Source: Synechococcales cyanobacterium S06
GTDB lineage: Bacteria; Cyanobacteriota; Cyanobacteriia; Cyanobacteriales; JAABRE01
Assembly (NCBI GenBank): GCA_011391125.1
Contig: JAABRE010000018.1
Span: 1-64,000 of the forward strand
DNA: 64,000 nucleotides
Reading direction: 5' to 3'
The translations under genes and the position numbers were made by a program. The notes below the pieces were generated by a model. It did not search any database and had not been told where the DNA came from. It saw only the letters and a list, made by a program, of their open reading frames with translations. Shown piece by piece: positions 12,501 through 19,752 of the stretch; the first letter of the stretch is position 1, and each line of letters starts with the position of its first letter.

Positions 12501-15500
12501 TATGACCGAAGATAACATCGGTATTCTCCTCAATGTCAAAGAAAAATATGATTTATTCTCCCTACCTTTGGATGTTGACTTAGGTTTAGACGCGTTAGGA
12601 ATTGGTTTAACCACCGAAGGAGATTTAAAAACCACCTTTGACTTTAATATCGCACTCGGTTTTGGCTTAAATAAAGACTTCGGTTTCTATATTGATACCA
12701 AACAAACTAAAGTGGGAGCAGCCTTCAGAATTGATTTAGAAGATTTTAAAGCCCAAGGTAATTTGGCCTTTTTACGCTTAGACATGGCCGATGATCCAAA
12801 AAACCATACTGAGTTGGCTATTACCTTTGAAGCAGGTTTAAAAGACCTTGATAACTACAAAACCGTCAAATTCTTTGATGTGGACGGTGATTATCGTTTA
12901 GATGCTAGTAGCTTTACCTATCCCATTAAAACTAATGATAGCGGTAAACCTGCCACTACTGCCACCGGCGACTTTATTACCACTAATCAGGTAGTTAACG
13001 AACCTTTTATTAACGTTAATACCCAAGGTATTGCTCCTGAGTTTACCACAGTGGCCAATGCGACCGCTCCCCAAAAACTCCTCGACTGGAATGCCAATGG
13101 TAAATTTGATGCACCTTTTAATACCAAAGGTGAAGGTGTCTATCTAACGAAGAAAGTAGCAAGTACCACCCCCGGAGGTCAACCTACCATTGAATCCTAC
13201 TATTTTGACATCAATCGTAATGGTAGTTTAGACATCACCAGTAAGGAAAAACTCTTTTCTGTCACCCCCGGCACGACAAAATGGTTTGACGCAACAAATA
13301 GGCTTAAACCCTTGACAATTGAGCAAAAAAATGTTAATGGCGTTGTTACCTATTACTTTGATCAAAATGGTAATAATGTCTTAGATACCGGTGAAACCCT
13401 TACCAGTCAAGAAAAAGCCAGAATTGACAAGAACAACAATAACACCTTGGATGCGGATGAAGCAGGACTTGGCGAAGGTACATTTGTTCAAGGAACGGGA
13501 ATCGCTTTCCTTGATACTAATAATAATGGTCAATTAGACGCGACGGAATCCTTTGTCTATTCAAAGTTTGCTGAATTTGATCTCGAAACTGAAAAGAAAA
13601 TTATCACCTATAAGGTCTTAACTTCAGGTACTACCACTTTCCTTGACCAAAATAATAATGGTACTTTTGAAGATGCTAACGATCTTGATCTGTTAAAACC
13701 CCAACCTGTAACGGTGCTCGAATCTGCTATTCTTGGTCTTCCTGGAGCAGGTAATTATACCGCAGCCCAAATCTTAAACTTGACCGTCGCTAATGGTAAG
13801 GTGATGGATACTGAGGTGAGTTTTGTCAATAGTAAGGGCGATGTTGCTAAAAAATTAGACATCAAAGAAGAACCTTTAGTCAGAATTAAAGCGGGTGTCA
13901 GGTTTATTGACAAGGATAATAATGGTAAGTTGACTTTAGACAATTTTGATCCTCTCAAAAGTAACATTTACACCTATAAAGTCTTAACTTCTGGTACTAC
14001 TACCTACCTTGACCAAAATAATAATGGAGTTTATGACTCGAATAATGACCTTAATTTGTTCGCTAATTTCACCGTAACCCAACAGCAATCGGAATTTGTT
14101 GATTTACCTGCCGGTAGTTATCCAGCCCATCAAATCTTGAAATTAACTGTCACCAACGGTAAAATTCAGGAAACGGAAATTAGTTTTGTCAATACTGTCA
14201 ATGCTAAAACTGATACTGCTAAAAAATTAGATGTGGGCGATGAACCCTTAGTCAGAACCACGGAAGGACGAACCTTTATTGACAACGATAATAACAAAGC
14301 TTTCACTTTAGATGATCAGACTGTCGTTACGGAATTGTTCACTTTACCGAATAATGAATTTGATACCAGCACTTTAACGGGTACAGGTACTATTGTTGAA
14401 CTGATTGATGATGGCGATCGTTTAACCATTCAAGAACTGAAAAACTGGAAGAGTGACCCCAATTCTACCTTGAATGACCTGTTTACCTACGAATTGGCCG
14501 GTAATGCTAATTTAGGTCTGAACACGAAAACCAGTATTGATGGAGATCCTGCTTTCCCCAGTGTGGCCTTTGATTTGGCCATCGGCCTACCTCTGTTTAA
14601 TTATGGTAATCAAACTGAATCGGGTAGTACGGGTTTAGATGTTAATTTTAATAATATTACCCTCGATTTTGGCACTTTCTTAACTGATTTTGCCGCTCCC
14701 ATTATGAAAACGGTTGACGATATTATCTCGCCTGTGAAACCAGTTATCGACATCCTCAACGCGGATACGAAACTGTTTTCTTACTTAGGGATGGAAAATC
14801 AGTTTAATCGTGATGGTAGACCAGGGGTGTCAATTTTAGATTTAGGAATCGTGTTGGCCGAAGCAATTCCTGCGGATACAACCGATGCTAACTTAAAACG
14901 GATTAAGGATAGTGTTCCCAAAGCGGTCAAATTTGTTGAGACTGTTACCAAGATTATCGAATTAAATGAGAATTTAATCGAATTAGCCGAAAGTGGTAGT
15001 TCCATTATTCTCCCCTTGGGTAGTTATAACCTTAATGACTTTAAAGGCGCTAGTGATGACCCCGCCGACACGGCGGCCAAAGTTGATGCTGGTACTCAAG
15101 GTACACAAACCCCTGCTCCAGGTGTGACTCCTGGTACAACACCGGCCCAACAAGCACAAAATTCGACCACGGCCAATCCTCAACAAAAAAGCACTTTAAG
15201 TAAGTTACAAAGTCTCGATGGTATCCAAATCCCCATTTTGGACAATCCCCTGACCATCATTCGTCTCTTATTGGGTGAAGAAGATGTGGATTTAATTAAA
15301 TATGATATTCCCGATTTAAACTATTACTTCGGTAAGGAACAAGAATTCCTCCTCTGGACTCCTCCCACTGTGGAAGGTATTTTGGGAATGTACTTTGAGG
15401 CGAAAACTGATCTTTCTGTAGGTTATGATACCCACGGGTTGGAATCTTGGCGCGATGATGATTTTGATATCTCTTCCATCTATAAAATCCTTGACGGTTT

Positions 15501-18500
15501 CTATGTGGATGATTTGAATCCCGATGGTGTGGACAAGGATGAGTTAAGCCTCAATGCCGGTATTTATGCAGGTTTATCTGCTAGTATTGTGGTCGCTAAA
15601 GCTATCCTGAAAGGTGGGGTTGACGGTTATCTCGGTTTTGACCTCGTGGATGAAGGGGAATTGCAAGGGACCAGTGACGGTAAGGTCCGTGGTTCGGAAA
15701 TTATCTCCCGGATTAGCAATCCTTTAAGTTTATTTGATCTTAAGGGTTCTTTGGATGCCTATTTGAAAGGTGAAATTCGCGTCGGCGTTGATCTCGGTTT
15801 CTTTGAAATCATGAAAACCATTTGGGAGCAGGAATTCCGTATTAATTTGGCTAAGTTTAATATTGGTGCTCATGGTGTTACCCTGAGTTTTGCTGGTAAA
15901 GCTGTAGATGGTTTTATTTCTGGTGGTACGGTGTTCCTTGATGGTAACTTAAATGGTGAATTAGACGAAGATGAACCTTCCACCGTTACTAATCGCAATG
16001 GTCAATTTACCCTCAATATTTCTGAATCTCTCTTTACCCAATTAGATGTTAACGAAAATGGTACGATTGACATCTCTGAAGGCCGTTTAGCGATGATTGG
16101 TGGTATTGATTCGGGTTCAGATCTGCCTTTTGAAGGTATTTTAACCGCAGCTGTGGGTTCGGAAGTTGTCACTCCCTTTACCAGTTTGGTGGAAAGAGTT
16201 GCACGTCTCAATCCCGAAGGTTTCACCATTGCCCAAGCAGAAGAATTGGTCAGTAATAATTTGGAAGAATTAGGTGGCTCTTTGATTTTTTATCCTAGGC
16301 TGGAAGTTATCGCCACGGGAGAAGAAATCTTCTATGAGGAATTAGAAGGTGGCATAATCGTAGAATACTCAGTACCTTATCAATTAGATGTCACTGATCA
16401 GGTTCTCCTCAGTGATAATTTCGCTGAACTTAAAGCTCAAAACGGTTGGCTTTCTCTTGAGTTGAATTGGCAAGCTGAAGCAGTTAGTATCCCTTTCAGC
16501 TACGATATTAATCCGAAGACTGGAGAATATGAAATTGTTAGCTATGCACCTCAGATTGATGATAAATCCTATCAATATTTATTAGGAGCACAAATCCAAC
16601 TTGTTAGTGAACAATTAGCAACCTTGACTGGTAAACCGATTAATGAACTTCTTGATCAATTGGCCGCTAAGGTTAATTCTGGTACTTTTAGCTTGGCTGA
16701 TTCTTATTATGACTTTTTACCCTCTGACTTTACCCAAGTTCAAAAATACGCCGCTAATTTAGCTATCACCAATGCTAGTCTTGCTTTAAGCCAAGAAGCT
16801 TATGGTCAAATTGATTACAATGGTGATGGTATTGGCGATGGTGGTTATGGATTCAGTGATGAAAATTATGACATTTATGACAAAATATTCCGCATTAATG
16901 GCAAAATGCAGGTTGTCGGCGAAAACTTACAAGACTTACTCGCTAAAATCCGCGATAATGAGCTTGATATTTCCTTTGCACAGTCTAATCAAGACTTCAG
17001 CACTTATGGTTTGTCGGCTCAATTGAATAATCTTACTGGTATTGCTGTTAATGTCTTTGCACCTCAAACTGCTGATTTTACTCGCACTCTTAATGAAGAT
17101 ACCCCCTATACTTTCACCGTTGCTGACTTCCCCTTTACAAAAGGCGATCCCGATGATACCTTAAAGTCAGTCATTGTCGAATGGACGGTGGATCAAGGTG
17201 ATCTCAAAGTGGGTGATCAATTTGTTACCAGTGGTATGGAAATTATGGTGGCTGATATTGCAGCTGGTAAACTCACTTTTACCCCTGATCTTAACGATTT
17301 TGCCCCTAATTATACTCACTTTAATTTCCGTGTTACTGACGGTAAGTTCTTTACTGACCAAATCCACACCATGACTTTTGATGTCACTAATGTCAATGAT
17401 GCACCTTTGGTTCAAGAGGAGATCGCCCCTCAACGAGGTATCAGTAACACACCCTTTAACTTTAGCTTTGCTAGTGATACCTTTACTGATACAGATGACA
17501 CGTCTTTAACCTATACTGTGACTCAAGTCGATGGTAGTCCTTTACCTAACTGGTTAGGTTTTGATCCAGTAACAGGTCAGTTTAGTGGCACACCAACCTT
17601 GACAGACGCAACTAATTGGCAAATTAAAGTAACTGCTACCGACAGTGGTAATCTTTCTAGTTCCACTAACTTCCACCTTAATATTTTTAACCAGATCAAC
17701 GGAACCGTCACGGGAGAAATTTTAGAAGGTACTGACAACAATGATTTAATTAATGGTAAAGGTGGCCCTGATTATCTCAATGGTGGGTTAGGTAACGATA
17801 TTCTTAATGGTGGATTAGGACATGATACTTTAATTGGAGGATTAGGTAATGATAACCTTAATGGTGGTCTGGGTGCTGACCTTTTAGACGGTGGTGAAGG
17901 TATTGACCTGGTTAACTATGGTAACTCCCCAATGGCGATCGCCCTTGACCTGAACACCGGTATTAATAGCGAAGGTGACACCCTGATTAATCTGGAAAAT
18001 GTCACTGGTTCAAACTTTGATGACACCTTAACCGGTAATGACCAAAATAACCGTTTAGTTGGTAATGACGGTGATGATATTCTGAACGGGTTAGAAGGTA
18101 ATGACCAATTACAAGGCAGTTTAGGAAACGATACCCTCAATGGTGGGTTAGGAAATGATACCCTCAATGGTGGTCCGGGTGCTGACCTTTTAGACGGTGG
18201 TGAAGGTATTGACCTGGTTAACTATGGTAACTCCCCAATGGCGATCGCCATTGACCTGGACACCGGTATTAATACCGAAGGTGACACCCTGATTAGTGTT
18301 GAACAGGCGATCGGTTCAGAATTTGATGACACCTTAACCGGTAATGACCAAAATAACCGTTTAGTTGGTAATGACGGTAACGATATTCTCAATGGATTCG
18401 GTGGAAACGATACCCTCCGAGGAGGTTTAGGAGCTGATACTTTTGTCTTACAATTAGACTCAGGTCGTACTTTAATCCGTGACTTTGAGATGGATTCTGA

Positions 18501-18663
18501 CCAATTACAATTAGAATTACCAGAAGATATTACTTTCAAGGATTTAACCCTGAAAAATAACGCCACCGGTAACACCGTGATTAAGTTAGACACCGACATC
18601 CTCGCAGTCTTAAGCAATGTTGATTCCACCTTAATCACGGAAGCTAATTTGCTGATTTTCTAA
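598..18663 (+). CDS. Giant DUF4347 / LamG / FG-GAP / RTX secreted protein (about 6,021 aa)
   Basis: One open frame without interruption. ATG 598 is preferred to the upstream GTG 586 because GAGG at 588-591 is well placed for it and because MSQSSPNILFIDTQ is a typical DUF4347 start. Approximate modules: DUF4347, 5-170; beta-rich/Calx-like, 175-490; LamG, 505-710; NHL repeats, 825-1100; LamG, 1300-1510; FG-GAP/VCBS repeats with DxDxDGD loops, 1880-2140; LamG, 2190-2380; PPC-like repeats at about 2630, 2825, 2945, 3285 and 3410; EF-hand-like Ca loops (DxNNNG), 4090-4580; unassigned regions, 3885-4090 and 4630-5100; cadherin-like, 5495-5600; He_PIG-like, 5600-5700; RTX nonapeptides, 5708-5950; C-terminal tail. 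It lacks an N-terminal signal peptide and has C-terminal RTX repeats, which fits type I secretion and a Ca-dependent surface or adhesin role (inference). No T1SS genes are nearby. It is comparable in scale to other giant cyanobacterial surface proteins. Confidence 0.9.
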   Translation: MSQSSPNILFIDTQIADYQQLLNAALPGTEVILINSNQDGVDAITAALLNRSNINSIQVISHGSEGQLQLGNTWLNSSTLQDYSAKIETWGNALTEQGDILFYGCNLAGDFIGLNLIQQISELTGADVAASADLTGSSFLGGDWVLEANTGAIDSSIALSEEGQTNYTETLAIPSLTVYDRFLVEGFNTVNSDGFWNRITLSLSNYDQKSSFYISYNLLPHGLESQGSVSSNDYSDPNSGRFQITPSKVYSKNGQLLVDIPIIINNDSLWDQKEYLDFRLNPTSEYTVVGADQYNTFLQIVGDNHPLISVDSNNYQKTEGESLRVKDITRIEFDVNDSSFTPTLSGFDLYLDITGTALRGSFANTQKGSDYKLFYTPYKRHPNDYGIFIEVDSRKALPDPVANTSIYKINVPAGINGFIISAEDINDEVFEPTETIKITLVEDDVVLGLARYSSGDKYLLRGTFTGTGPLDEEAKKYFESLKTKIVNLLENEPIVSLGKVVNPTEGFGYGSTIEGLDDAIALTGSQSVSIPANSSLNLANTGKFTLEAWVFPNFTDNNQHDIISYQGGTKTGYPSISIINQTSLQIGFGSGTKWNTKTLEKAINPKGWNHVASTFDGKDYKIYVNAVEIYSTSEFAGQKPAPTQQLEIGKNFAGAIDEVRIWDTDRSAAQLQSLMISELTGTEAGLVGYWDFNKNLTNKANQDSNNPHNGTISGTVEYLNKPAPQIGYVEVTLDKPFQGDQGLWVKYDITGGTATQNSDYFNSRYRKVSTDANSERNGIIIPKGETTGRIYFSALNDAVVEGDETVNIKLIPHNFDQENIPVSPNTYVLDYNSGNVKVFDSQGNFRSTFGSFGTGDGQFQQPNELVQDNQGNVYVLDRGRHDVQIFDSSGKFLRKFGSYGTGNGQFITPSDIALDNQANIYVLDQSEFKRDIQVFDKNGTFLRTLNTTPPGGQPRAAESIAINKNNDVYIAYMGYINIFDNNGTYKGTFGSYGSQDGQFSRITNISIDPSGNIYAVDMERYNVQIFDSSGKFLRKFGSYGTGNGQFSRPINVGIDGNGNSYVTDNSRNDVQVFDRNGNYLSKFGSSGTGKFSNPVGISFDNSWPNSNYGISTTNNSAVITIKDNQAYTQGVILFDATNQPLSSKNPLAIKNGTADFKLKLTSQPTSNVTVNLSSSQGSLGNITVTFTSSNWDTLQTVKLNGVSADGNISASASGYFTGTQTFGFTPNPPLKVTEGSTTDAVPVTPEVIISSLGDISEDGGQSGNFVVNLSAPAPAGGLTINYSPSGTATQGTDYQNIANSALKFDGVNDHVALSNGKVSATSLNLPTNAITLEAWVNIAQFKDWTSAISFLQDNGSTEAGFALGTFSSGQFYLAVAGGSNGLTYLKSPSSYSTNQWYHIAGVYNGSQMELFINGESVATSTAETGNIYYLNSWYRLGMFTDDNEDDGLNGQIREVRVWNTAKTQSEIIANKDSSLNGNETGLVDYYRANPTTDNFVLDSSGNNRNGVLTNGASYVMTGQLTIAEGDTTGQISLLPIIDKNTEPNESVTITLATGTGYKLTTTKNQATLNILNDDTAGIEVVNAQQTIDSNGNLVMVDGEPVMGYSDNLVAVVTSEPYPNVNNVLQLWDNNNNLLGSVTLTQEQINTGKISLNITGTLPNPSQLRAILKENSTGVQGLTLDNGKISLNGNTVEITLPSIGSQGYVGIRLQTQPTADVTVTFNNIDNTETSLDKTTVTFTPENWQDYQVVTVTGLDDLDLDGDISYNITAIVSATTDPNYSGKTFAIPVKNLDDDQKVDTAALTTPSTNSTLPTVTIGNPVTVAESNTTASINVNLSKAATQATEVMFSIPDGTAVINQDYQVSQTYLINQFEADGKARFASPFGNVDVGDNAKPTFADLDNDGDLDAIIGHQTGIKYFKNLGSPSIPLFEEQTGSQNPFGNITIQGAAPTFADLNGDLTLDLAIGTDTGNIIYYINNGDRLNPRFTLPSGLIPVQNDPFSGIDVGDQAIPVLVDYDKDGDNDLIVGSAANGISYYQNTGSQKTPTFTKSTSNPFANISGNAPILVDYDQDADMDMFVGQSNGVVSYWENNNGTFAQNASKNPFAKITNTASLATNSALALVDLNGDGFKDAFVGVNNGKIDYYEQFNLVTFADGEKTKTINLQIKDDQIAEGNETLEISLYPNAGYNLGSPQNYLNLDGTDDHVKIPNAKLAGDYTIETWVFIDSKTQNFSSILELGNDTGSERIFFGLKNNQSQFYLETRTNSQTSSYTLPDNLPQQQWVHLAVTVDSSGKGNFYVNGEFKSSASPFKLPTDILKTVNYLGKGRSGYQFAGKIKNLTVWDKSLTQTEIQTTKDQGLTGSETGLVAYYKGDLDANNALLDSSTNQLNGTLQNGVLVKNDPITTTVTITDNDVAGVTIAKLTGTNTSETGNSVSYSVKLNSQPTAPVTVYLGSQDDTEALVTVKSDLTSLAGVASLVFTPDNWNQTQTFYVKGVDDQIEDDDMTYQIITTVSSEDQTYHKLAVNDLSLTNIDNDQAGFIIKGAGKAIEGRDNVYSIKLSSQPVGDIRLIMTPTNDQIRLNNEFVGEPLTITFNPQNWNFEQTVRATALDDQVVEFLHFSEINFEVQTGQGLDFESKADNNTAENALDLGTIKGGYNGHNLAITPSGDIDWFKFTLPDTGNNLDFARIDFDHASGNLKLEVYSGKNLTTPLLVADSSSTASNLEQISLNGQPFGDYYLKVAGDANSYDLVVADSDDEFVVDSEYIREKTQAISNVQNTITVPVNGSLLENQLTIKGVTSGAFNNELILNIENKIQAKTYTQSVGEASDQDLPANTSTTGRLLVGDYVFGKAANNSDKDWYGIYLEAGKTYTLDLENYYYQGYRTNLALYNSSGTLVEASQKNEQTDQQPRIIYTPTISGNYYAETNLILGNQYRLSVDNIVSNSASKSEGTTDLPANTTTTGFITVGDKVTGNGAYPGDRDWYKVNLTMGKTYVIDMSGQSMGDGTLKYADSVALYSDSNFNRYVAQSSGLEVGNGMRSQVRFTSTSTGSYYIETYTSTAGTYKLGVSEVIPYTDIETVNTFFTPDLMIGSKVQLTPDLTATITQANTLTLASSTNLSRLYTGQITVNLDNLDAFNQLKPLPVVIQDNDLPTATLIAGPTASEVFSEPSYFTVQLNAPLPKNSSGLNVNYRLVGGSATLSEDKNSNGVLDTGEDTNNNGKLELGDYFIQKEGVVRIAPGDIQNNLIIAPIDDKLVEDLKLSIKSVTQGANSNELILNVSSSITKILNQSTDELQGTDYPANNTTTGRLLVGDFVMGAHAHSSDQDGYAVYLEANKTYTFDLEKYNNGNPFLYLYDSNNTLLGSNDNTGSNLNSRLTYTPTVSGNYYPRTSSTSSDSYRLSVKNLVSNSSSTSEGTTDLANNNTTTGVISVGSQVTGTITDFSDQDWYKLDLKAYTTYVIDMMGSSLGDGTLTTPNIYLYNSKGEKIAEPLGSELNGGRVQMHFTPTTSGTYYAGALTKKESGTYKLGLSEVIPYREPITSLTPELFAGSKLRFDKNLTATISKGTTLTYNSGLYQGNITVTVDDSSRKGEIQANSPARIAEETVIVEVLPGDGYLLPANPKATLRIQDDDVPGVRIVQVGDNTVVKEGETASFEVSLLSEPTAPVNIRLTPGFEIDFVNPVNPTTVKVSKDIYTFDETNGGNLDVNLVSLVTGEKEKTVSFGVNLKVIPSSNVIVEFSDGNNDVTKDNPVFKTLLFTATEPNSVTGEEPGNWNQVQQVILGYLDPDTSGNMKVKAIIKDATTGQQIGNPLTFPIIRTTTQVDKQTTEITIQPEDWYKLQTVTFTGIDEQLAEPGLYHQSNITYQVDSRDVEYKSLFVPVQRVDVVDRPLNPETTSQTVRLGLSNLQQSLDNLEIPMVGALDGKMPNLIGDISDKLVVAISAEPELTGNRLKTVIESALSSLGLDFVNVSVDMTEDNIGILLNVKEKYDLFSLPLDVDLGLDALGIGLTTEGDLKTTFDFNIALGFGLNKDFGFYIDTKQTKVGAAFRIDLEDFKAQGNLAFLRLDMADDPKNHTELAITFEAGLKDLDNYKTVKFFDVDGDYRLDASSFTYPIKTNDSGKPATTATGDFITTNQVVNEPFINVNTQGIAPEFTTVANATAPQKLLDWNANGKFDAPFNTKGEGVYLTKKVASTTPGGQPTIESYYFDINRNGSLDITSKEKLFSVTPGTTKWFDATNRLKPLTIEQKNVNGVVTYYFDQNGNNVLDTGETLTSQEKARIDKNNNNTLDADEAGLGEGTFVQGTGIAFLDTNNNGQLDATESFVYSKFAEFDLETEKKIITYKVLTSGTTTFLDQNNNGTFEDANDLDLLKPQPVTVLESAILGLPGAGNYTAAQILNLTVANGKVMDTEVSFVNSKGDVAKKLDIKEEPLVRIKAGVRFIDKDNNGKLTLDNFDPLKSNIYTYKVLTSGTTTYLDQNNNGVYDSNNDLNLFANFTVTQQQSEFVDLPAGSYPAHQILKLTVTNGKIQETEISFVNTVNAKTDTAKKLDVGDEPLVRTTEGRTFIDNDNNKAFTLDDQTVVTELFTLPNNEFDTSTLTGTGTIVELIDDGDRLTIQELKNWKSDPNSTLNDLFTYELAGNANLGLNTKTSIDGDPAFPSVAFDLAIGLPLFNYGNQTESGSTGLDVNFNNITLDFGTFLTDFAAPIMKTVDDIISPVKPVIDILNADTKLFSYLGMENQFNRDGRPGVSILDLGIVLAEAIPADTTDANLKRIKDSVPKAVKFVETVTKIIELNENLIELAESGSSIILPLGSYNLNDFKGASDDPADTAAKVDAGTQGTQTPAPGVTPGTTPAQQAQNSTTANPQQKSTLSKLQSLDGIQIPILDNPLTIIRLLLGEEDVDLIKYDIPDLNYYFGKEQEFLLWTPPTVEGILGMYFEAKTDLSVGYDTHGLESWRDDDFDISSIYKILDGFYVDDLNPDGVDKDELSLNAGIYAGLSASIVVAKAILKGGVDGYLGFDLVDEGELQGTSDGKVRGSEIISRISNPLSLFDLKGSLDAYLKGEIRVGVDLGFFEIMKTIWEQEFRINLAKFNIGAHGVTLSFAGKAVDGFISGGTVFLDGNLNGELDEDEPSTVTNRNGQFTLNISESLFTQLDVNENGTIDISEGRLAMIGGIDSGSDLPFEGILTAAVGSEVVTPFTSLVERVARLNPEGFTIAQAEELVSNNLEELGGSLIFYPRLEVIATGEEIFYEELEGGIIVEYSVPYQLDVTDQVLLSDNFAELKAQNGWLSLELNWQAEAVSIPFSYDINPKTGEYEIVSYAPQIDDKSYQYLLGAQIQLVSEQLATLTGKPINELLDQLAAKVNSGTFSLADSYYDFLPSDFTQVQKYAANLAITNASLALSQEAYGQIDYNGDGIGDGGYGFSDENYDIYDKIFRINGKMQVVGENLQDLLAKIRDNELDISFAQSNQDFSTYGLSAQLNNLTGIAVNVFAPQTADFTRTLNEDTPYTFTVADFPFTKGDPDDTLKSVIVEWTVDQGDLKVGDQFVTSGMEIMVADIAAGKLTFTPDLNDFAPNYTHFNFRVTDGKFFTDQIHTMTFDVTNVNDAPLVQEEIAPQRGISNTPFNFSFASDTFTDTDDTSLTYTVTQVDGSPLPNWLGFDPVTGQFSGTPTLTDATNWQIKVTATDSGNLSSSTNFHLNIFNQINGTVTGEILEGTDNNDLINGKGGPDYLNGGLGNDILNGGLGHDTLIGGLGNDNLNGGLGADLLDGGEGIDLVNYGNSPMAIALDLNTGINSEGDTLINLENVTGSNFDDTLTGNDQNNRLVGNDGDDILNGLEGNDQLQGSLGNDTLNGGLGNDTLNGGPGADLLDGGEGIDLVNYGNSPMAIAIDLDTGINTEGDTLISVEQAIGSEFDDTLTGNDQNNRLVGNDGNDILNGFGGNDTLRGGLGADTFVLQLDSGRTLIRDFEMDSDQLQLELPEDITFKDLTLKNNATGNTVIKLDTDILAVLSNVDSTLITEANLLIF
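3241..3740 (+). repeat. NHL-repeat coding duplications
   Basis: Within the giant gene, two segments of about 80 bp starting near 3241 and 3661 are almost identical in nucleotides. Both encode VQIFDSSGKFLRKFGSYG. They are 420 bp apart and belong to a run of about six NHL-like units (roughly 3070-3890). Near identity at DNA level implies recent duplication or gene conversion inside the propeller region. Confidence 0.7.
13612..14320 (+). repeat. Paralogous Ca-loop module pair in giant gene
   Basis: Two consecutive modules of about 120 residues share the order VLTSGTTT / LDQNNNG / LTV-NGK / EISFVN / AKKLD / EPLVR / FID-DNN. They start near 13612 and 13975. The D-x-N-N-N-G loops look like calcium-binding EF-hand or dockerin-type loops. 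The modules flank conserved spacer sequence I cannot assign to a family, and probably arose by tandem duplication. Confidence 0.55.
17871..18482 (+). repeat. 306-bp tandem duplication in RTX region
   Basis: The segment starting at 17871 (GGGTGCTGACC) and its copy starting at 18177 match exactly for about 73 nt. They stay highly similar through the next stretch, including the DDTLTGNDQNNRLVGNDG block at about 18010 and 18316. The period is a constant 306 bp (102 codons), so the frame is kept. This is a recent in-frame duplication of a block of RTX repeats plus linker. Confidence 0.8.
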
Positions 18664-18683
18664 TCGCAAGAAAGAAGGCTTGT

Positions 18684-18739
18684 TGTTGCGCTTTAGCGCT
18701 GGTAGGGGCACTCCGGCCGGAGTGCCCCTACGCGCAACA
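18684..18739. repeat. Branched palindromic repeat with 30-nt perfect palindrome
   Basis: A perfect 30-nt palindrome (18702-18731) reads GTAGGGGCACTCC, then central GGCC, then the reverse complement. Outer arms TGTTGCGC (18684-18691) and GCGCAACA (18732-18739) enclose it. It lies just after the giant gene stop and between convergent genes, so it may serve as a bidirectional terminator. The same GTTGCGCTTTAGCGC arm reappears at 47243, which marks it as a dispersed REP-like element. Confidence 0.6.
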
Positions 18740-18898
18740 GCGAACTTGTTTTTTTTGCGCTGAATTTCTTAGCCATGAGGGCATAGCCTCGCTTTTGTCA
18801 AGTGCTGACTAAAATAAAAAGCAAAAGCCTAGCGGAATACTAGGCCTGGTAATATTCATCATTAAATTCAGCCAACATGAACAAAAAATAATTACTTT

Positions 18899-19633
18899 TT
18901 ATTGTAAAACAACGCCAGCTTCTTGAACCAGAGCTTTAAAATCAGCTTGGATGACTTGATCTTGAGGATTGGCATCGCTTGCCTGTTCAATGGCGGCTAA
19001 AGAATCATACCAGAGGCCAGCTTGGCCATAGATTTTGGCTTGAGTGTAAACATCAGCCTTCGCCAATTTAGCGTTCAATTCGGGAGTAGGAGCGACTCTT
19101 TCGACCCAACTATAGAATAAAGGGTTAGCAGAAGGACGTTTACTGTTACAGACTAAGCTCACGGACCACTTGTAGGTTTCGCCAGTTTTCAATTCTGATG
19201 CGGTTTCGGGCATGGTAACTTTAATCATACCGGCTTGTTTAGCTTCCACGGTTTTCACCAAAATCGGTTCAGCTTGGCCAGGTTTAACTAAACTAAATTC
19301 CATGGGCACAGGAATTGCTTCGGAAACATAATAGTAAAAATTAGGACGCGAGGAAGTTGTTTGAGCCACATAGTCTGTCGAAGGAATAACCAATTTAACG
19401 GCATCGGCTTGACTTAATAAGGCTTGATCGCAACCACGAGAACCTGATCCTTGACTATTACGGGGATTTTTCTTAATGGGAGCTAAGTATAAACCACCGG
19501 GTAACGCGTTAGCTGATTTGATAGACAAATTAGCTAAATTAGTTCCTAAATTGGGAATACTAAACATTCCGAATGAAGTAAGTGACAAAGCACCGGCGAG
19601 AACAAGAGAGATTTTTTTAGTAATTTTCATCAT
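18899..19633 (-). CDS. DUF928 family secreted protein
   Basis: A 244-residue protein with an N-terminal hydrophobic segment (about residues 7-27) ending near SANALPGG, which indicates export. The mature part matches my recollection of DUF928: an N-terminal GGLYLAP-type segment, a central beta-sandwich-like region with FYYYVSEA and a helical tail with YGQAGLWYDSLAAI. A good ribosome site, AAGGAG, precedes ATG 19633. The biochemical role is unknown. In cyanobacteria this family is often encoded next to CHASE2 proteins, two-partner-secretion exoproteins and CHAT proteases. Here it is 119 bp downstream of the CHASE2 cyclase on the same strand, so an operon is plausible. Confidence 0.75.
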   Translation of the reverse strand: MMKITKKISLVLAGALSLTSFGMFSIPNLGTNLANLSIKSANALPGGLYLAPIKKNPRNSQGSGSRGCDQALLSQADAVKLVIPSTDYVAQTTSSRPNFYYYVSEAIPVPMEFSLVKPGQAEPILVKTVEAKQAGMIKVTMPETASELKTGETYKWSVSLVCNSKRPSANPLFYSWVERVAPTPELNAKLAKADVYTQAKIYGQAGLWYDSLAAIEQASDANPQDQVIQADFKALVQEAGVVLQ

Positions 19634-19752
19634 TTTACTCCTTCTTTTTAATAACTTTGTGGAGTTTTTTTTAGAATAATCTTAAGACTTTGCTTGAGTC
19701 AGAGACTCTCTAATACAAATATACCTTAAAGTTATCAATTTGAGTTCAGTGA

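Noticed and set aside
12174-12635. Minus-strand open frame inside the giant gene
   Set aside because: It mirrors the codons of the sense gene, has no recognisable domain or ribosome site, and similar shadow frames occur all along the repetitive gene (also 18222-18638).
17700-18450. CRISPR-like array because of short-period repeats
   Set aside because: The repeats are in-frame codons for GGxGxD nonapeptides within the giant gene, with irregular DNA identity and no spacers.
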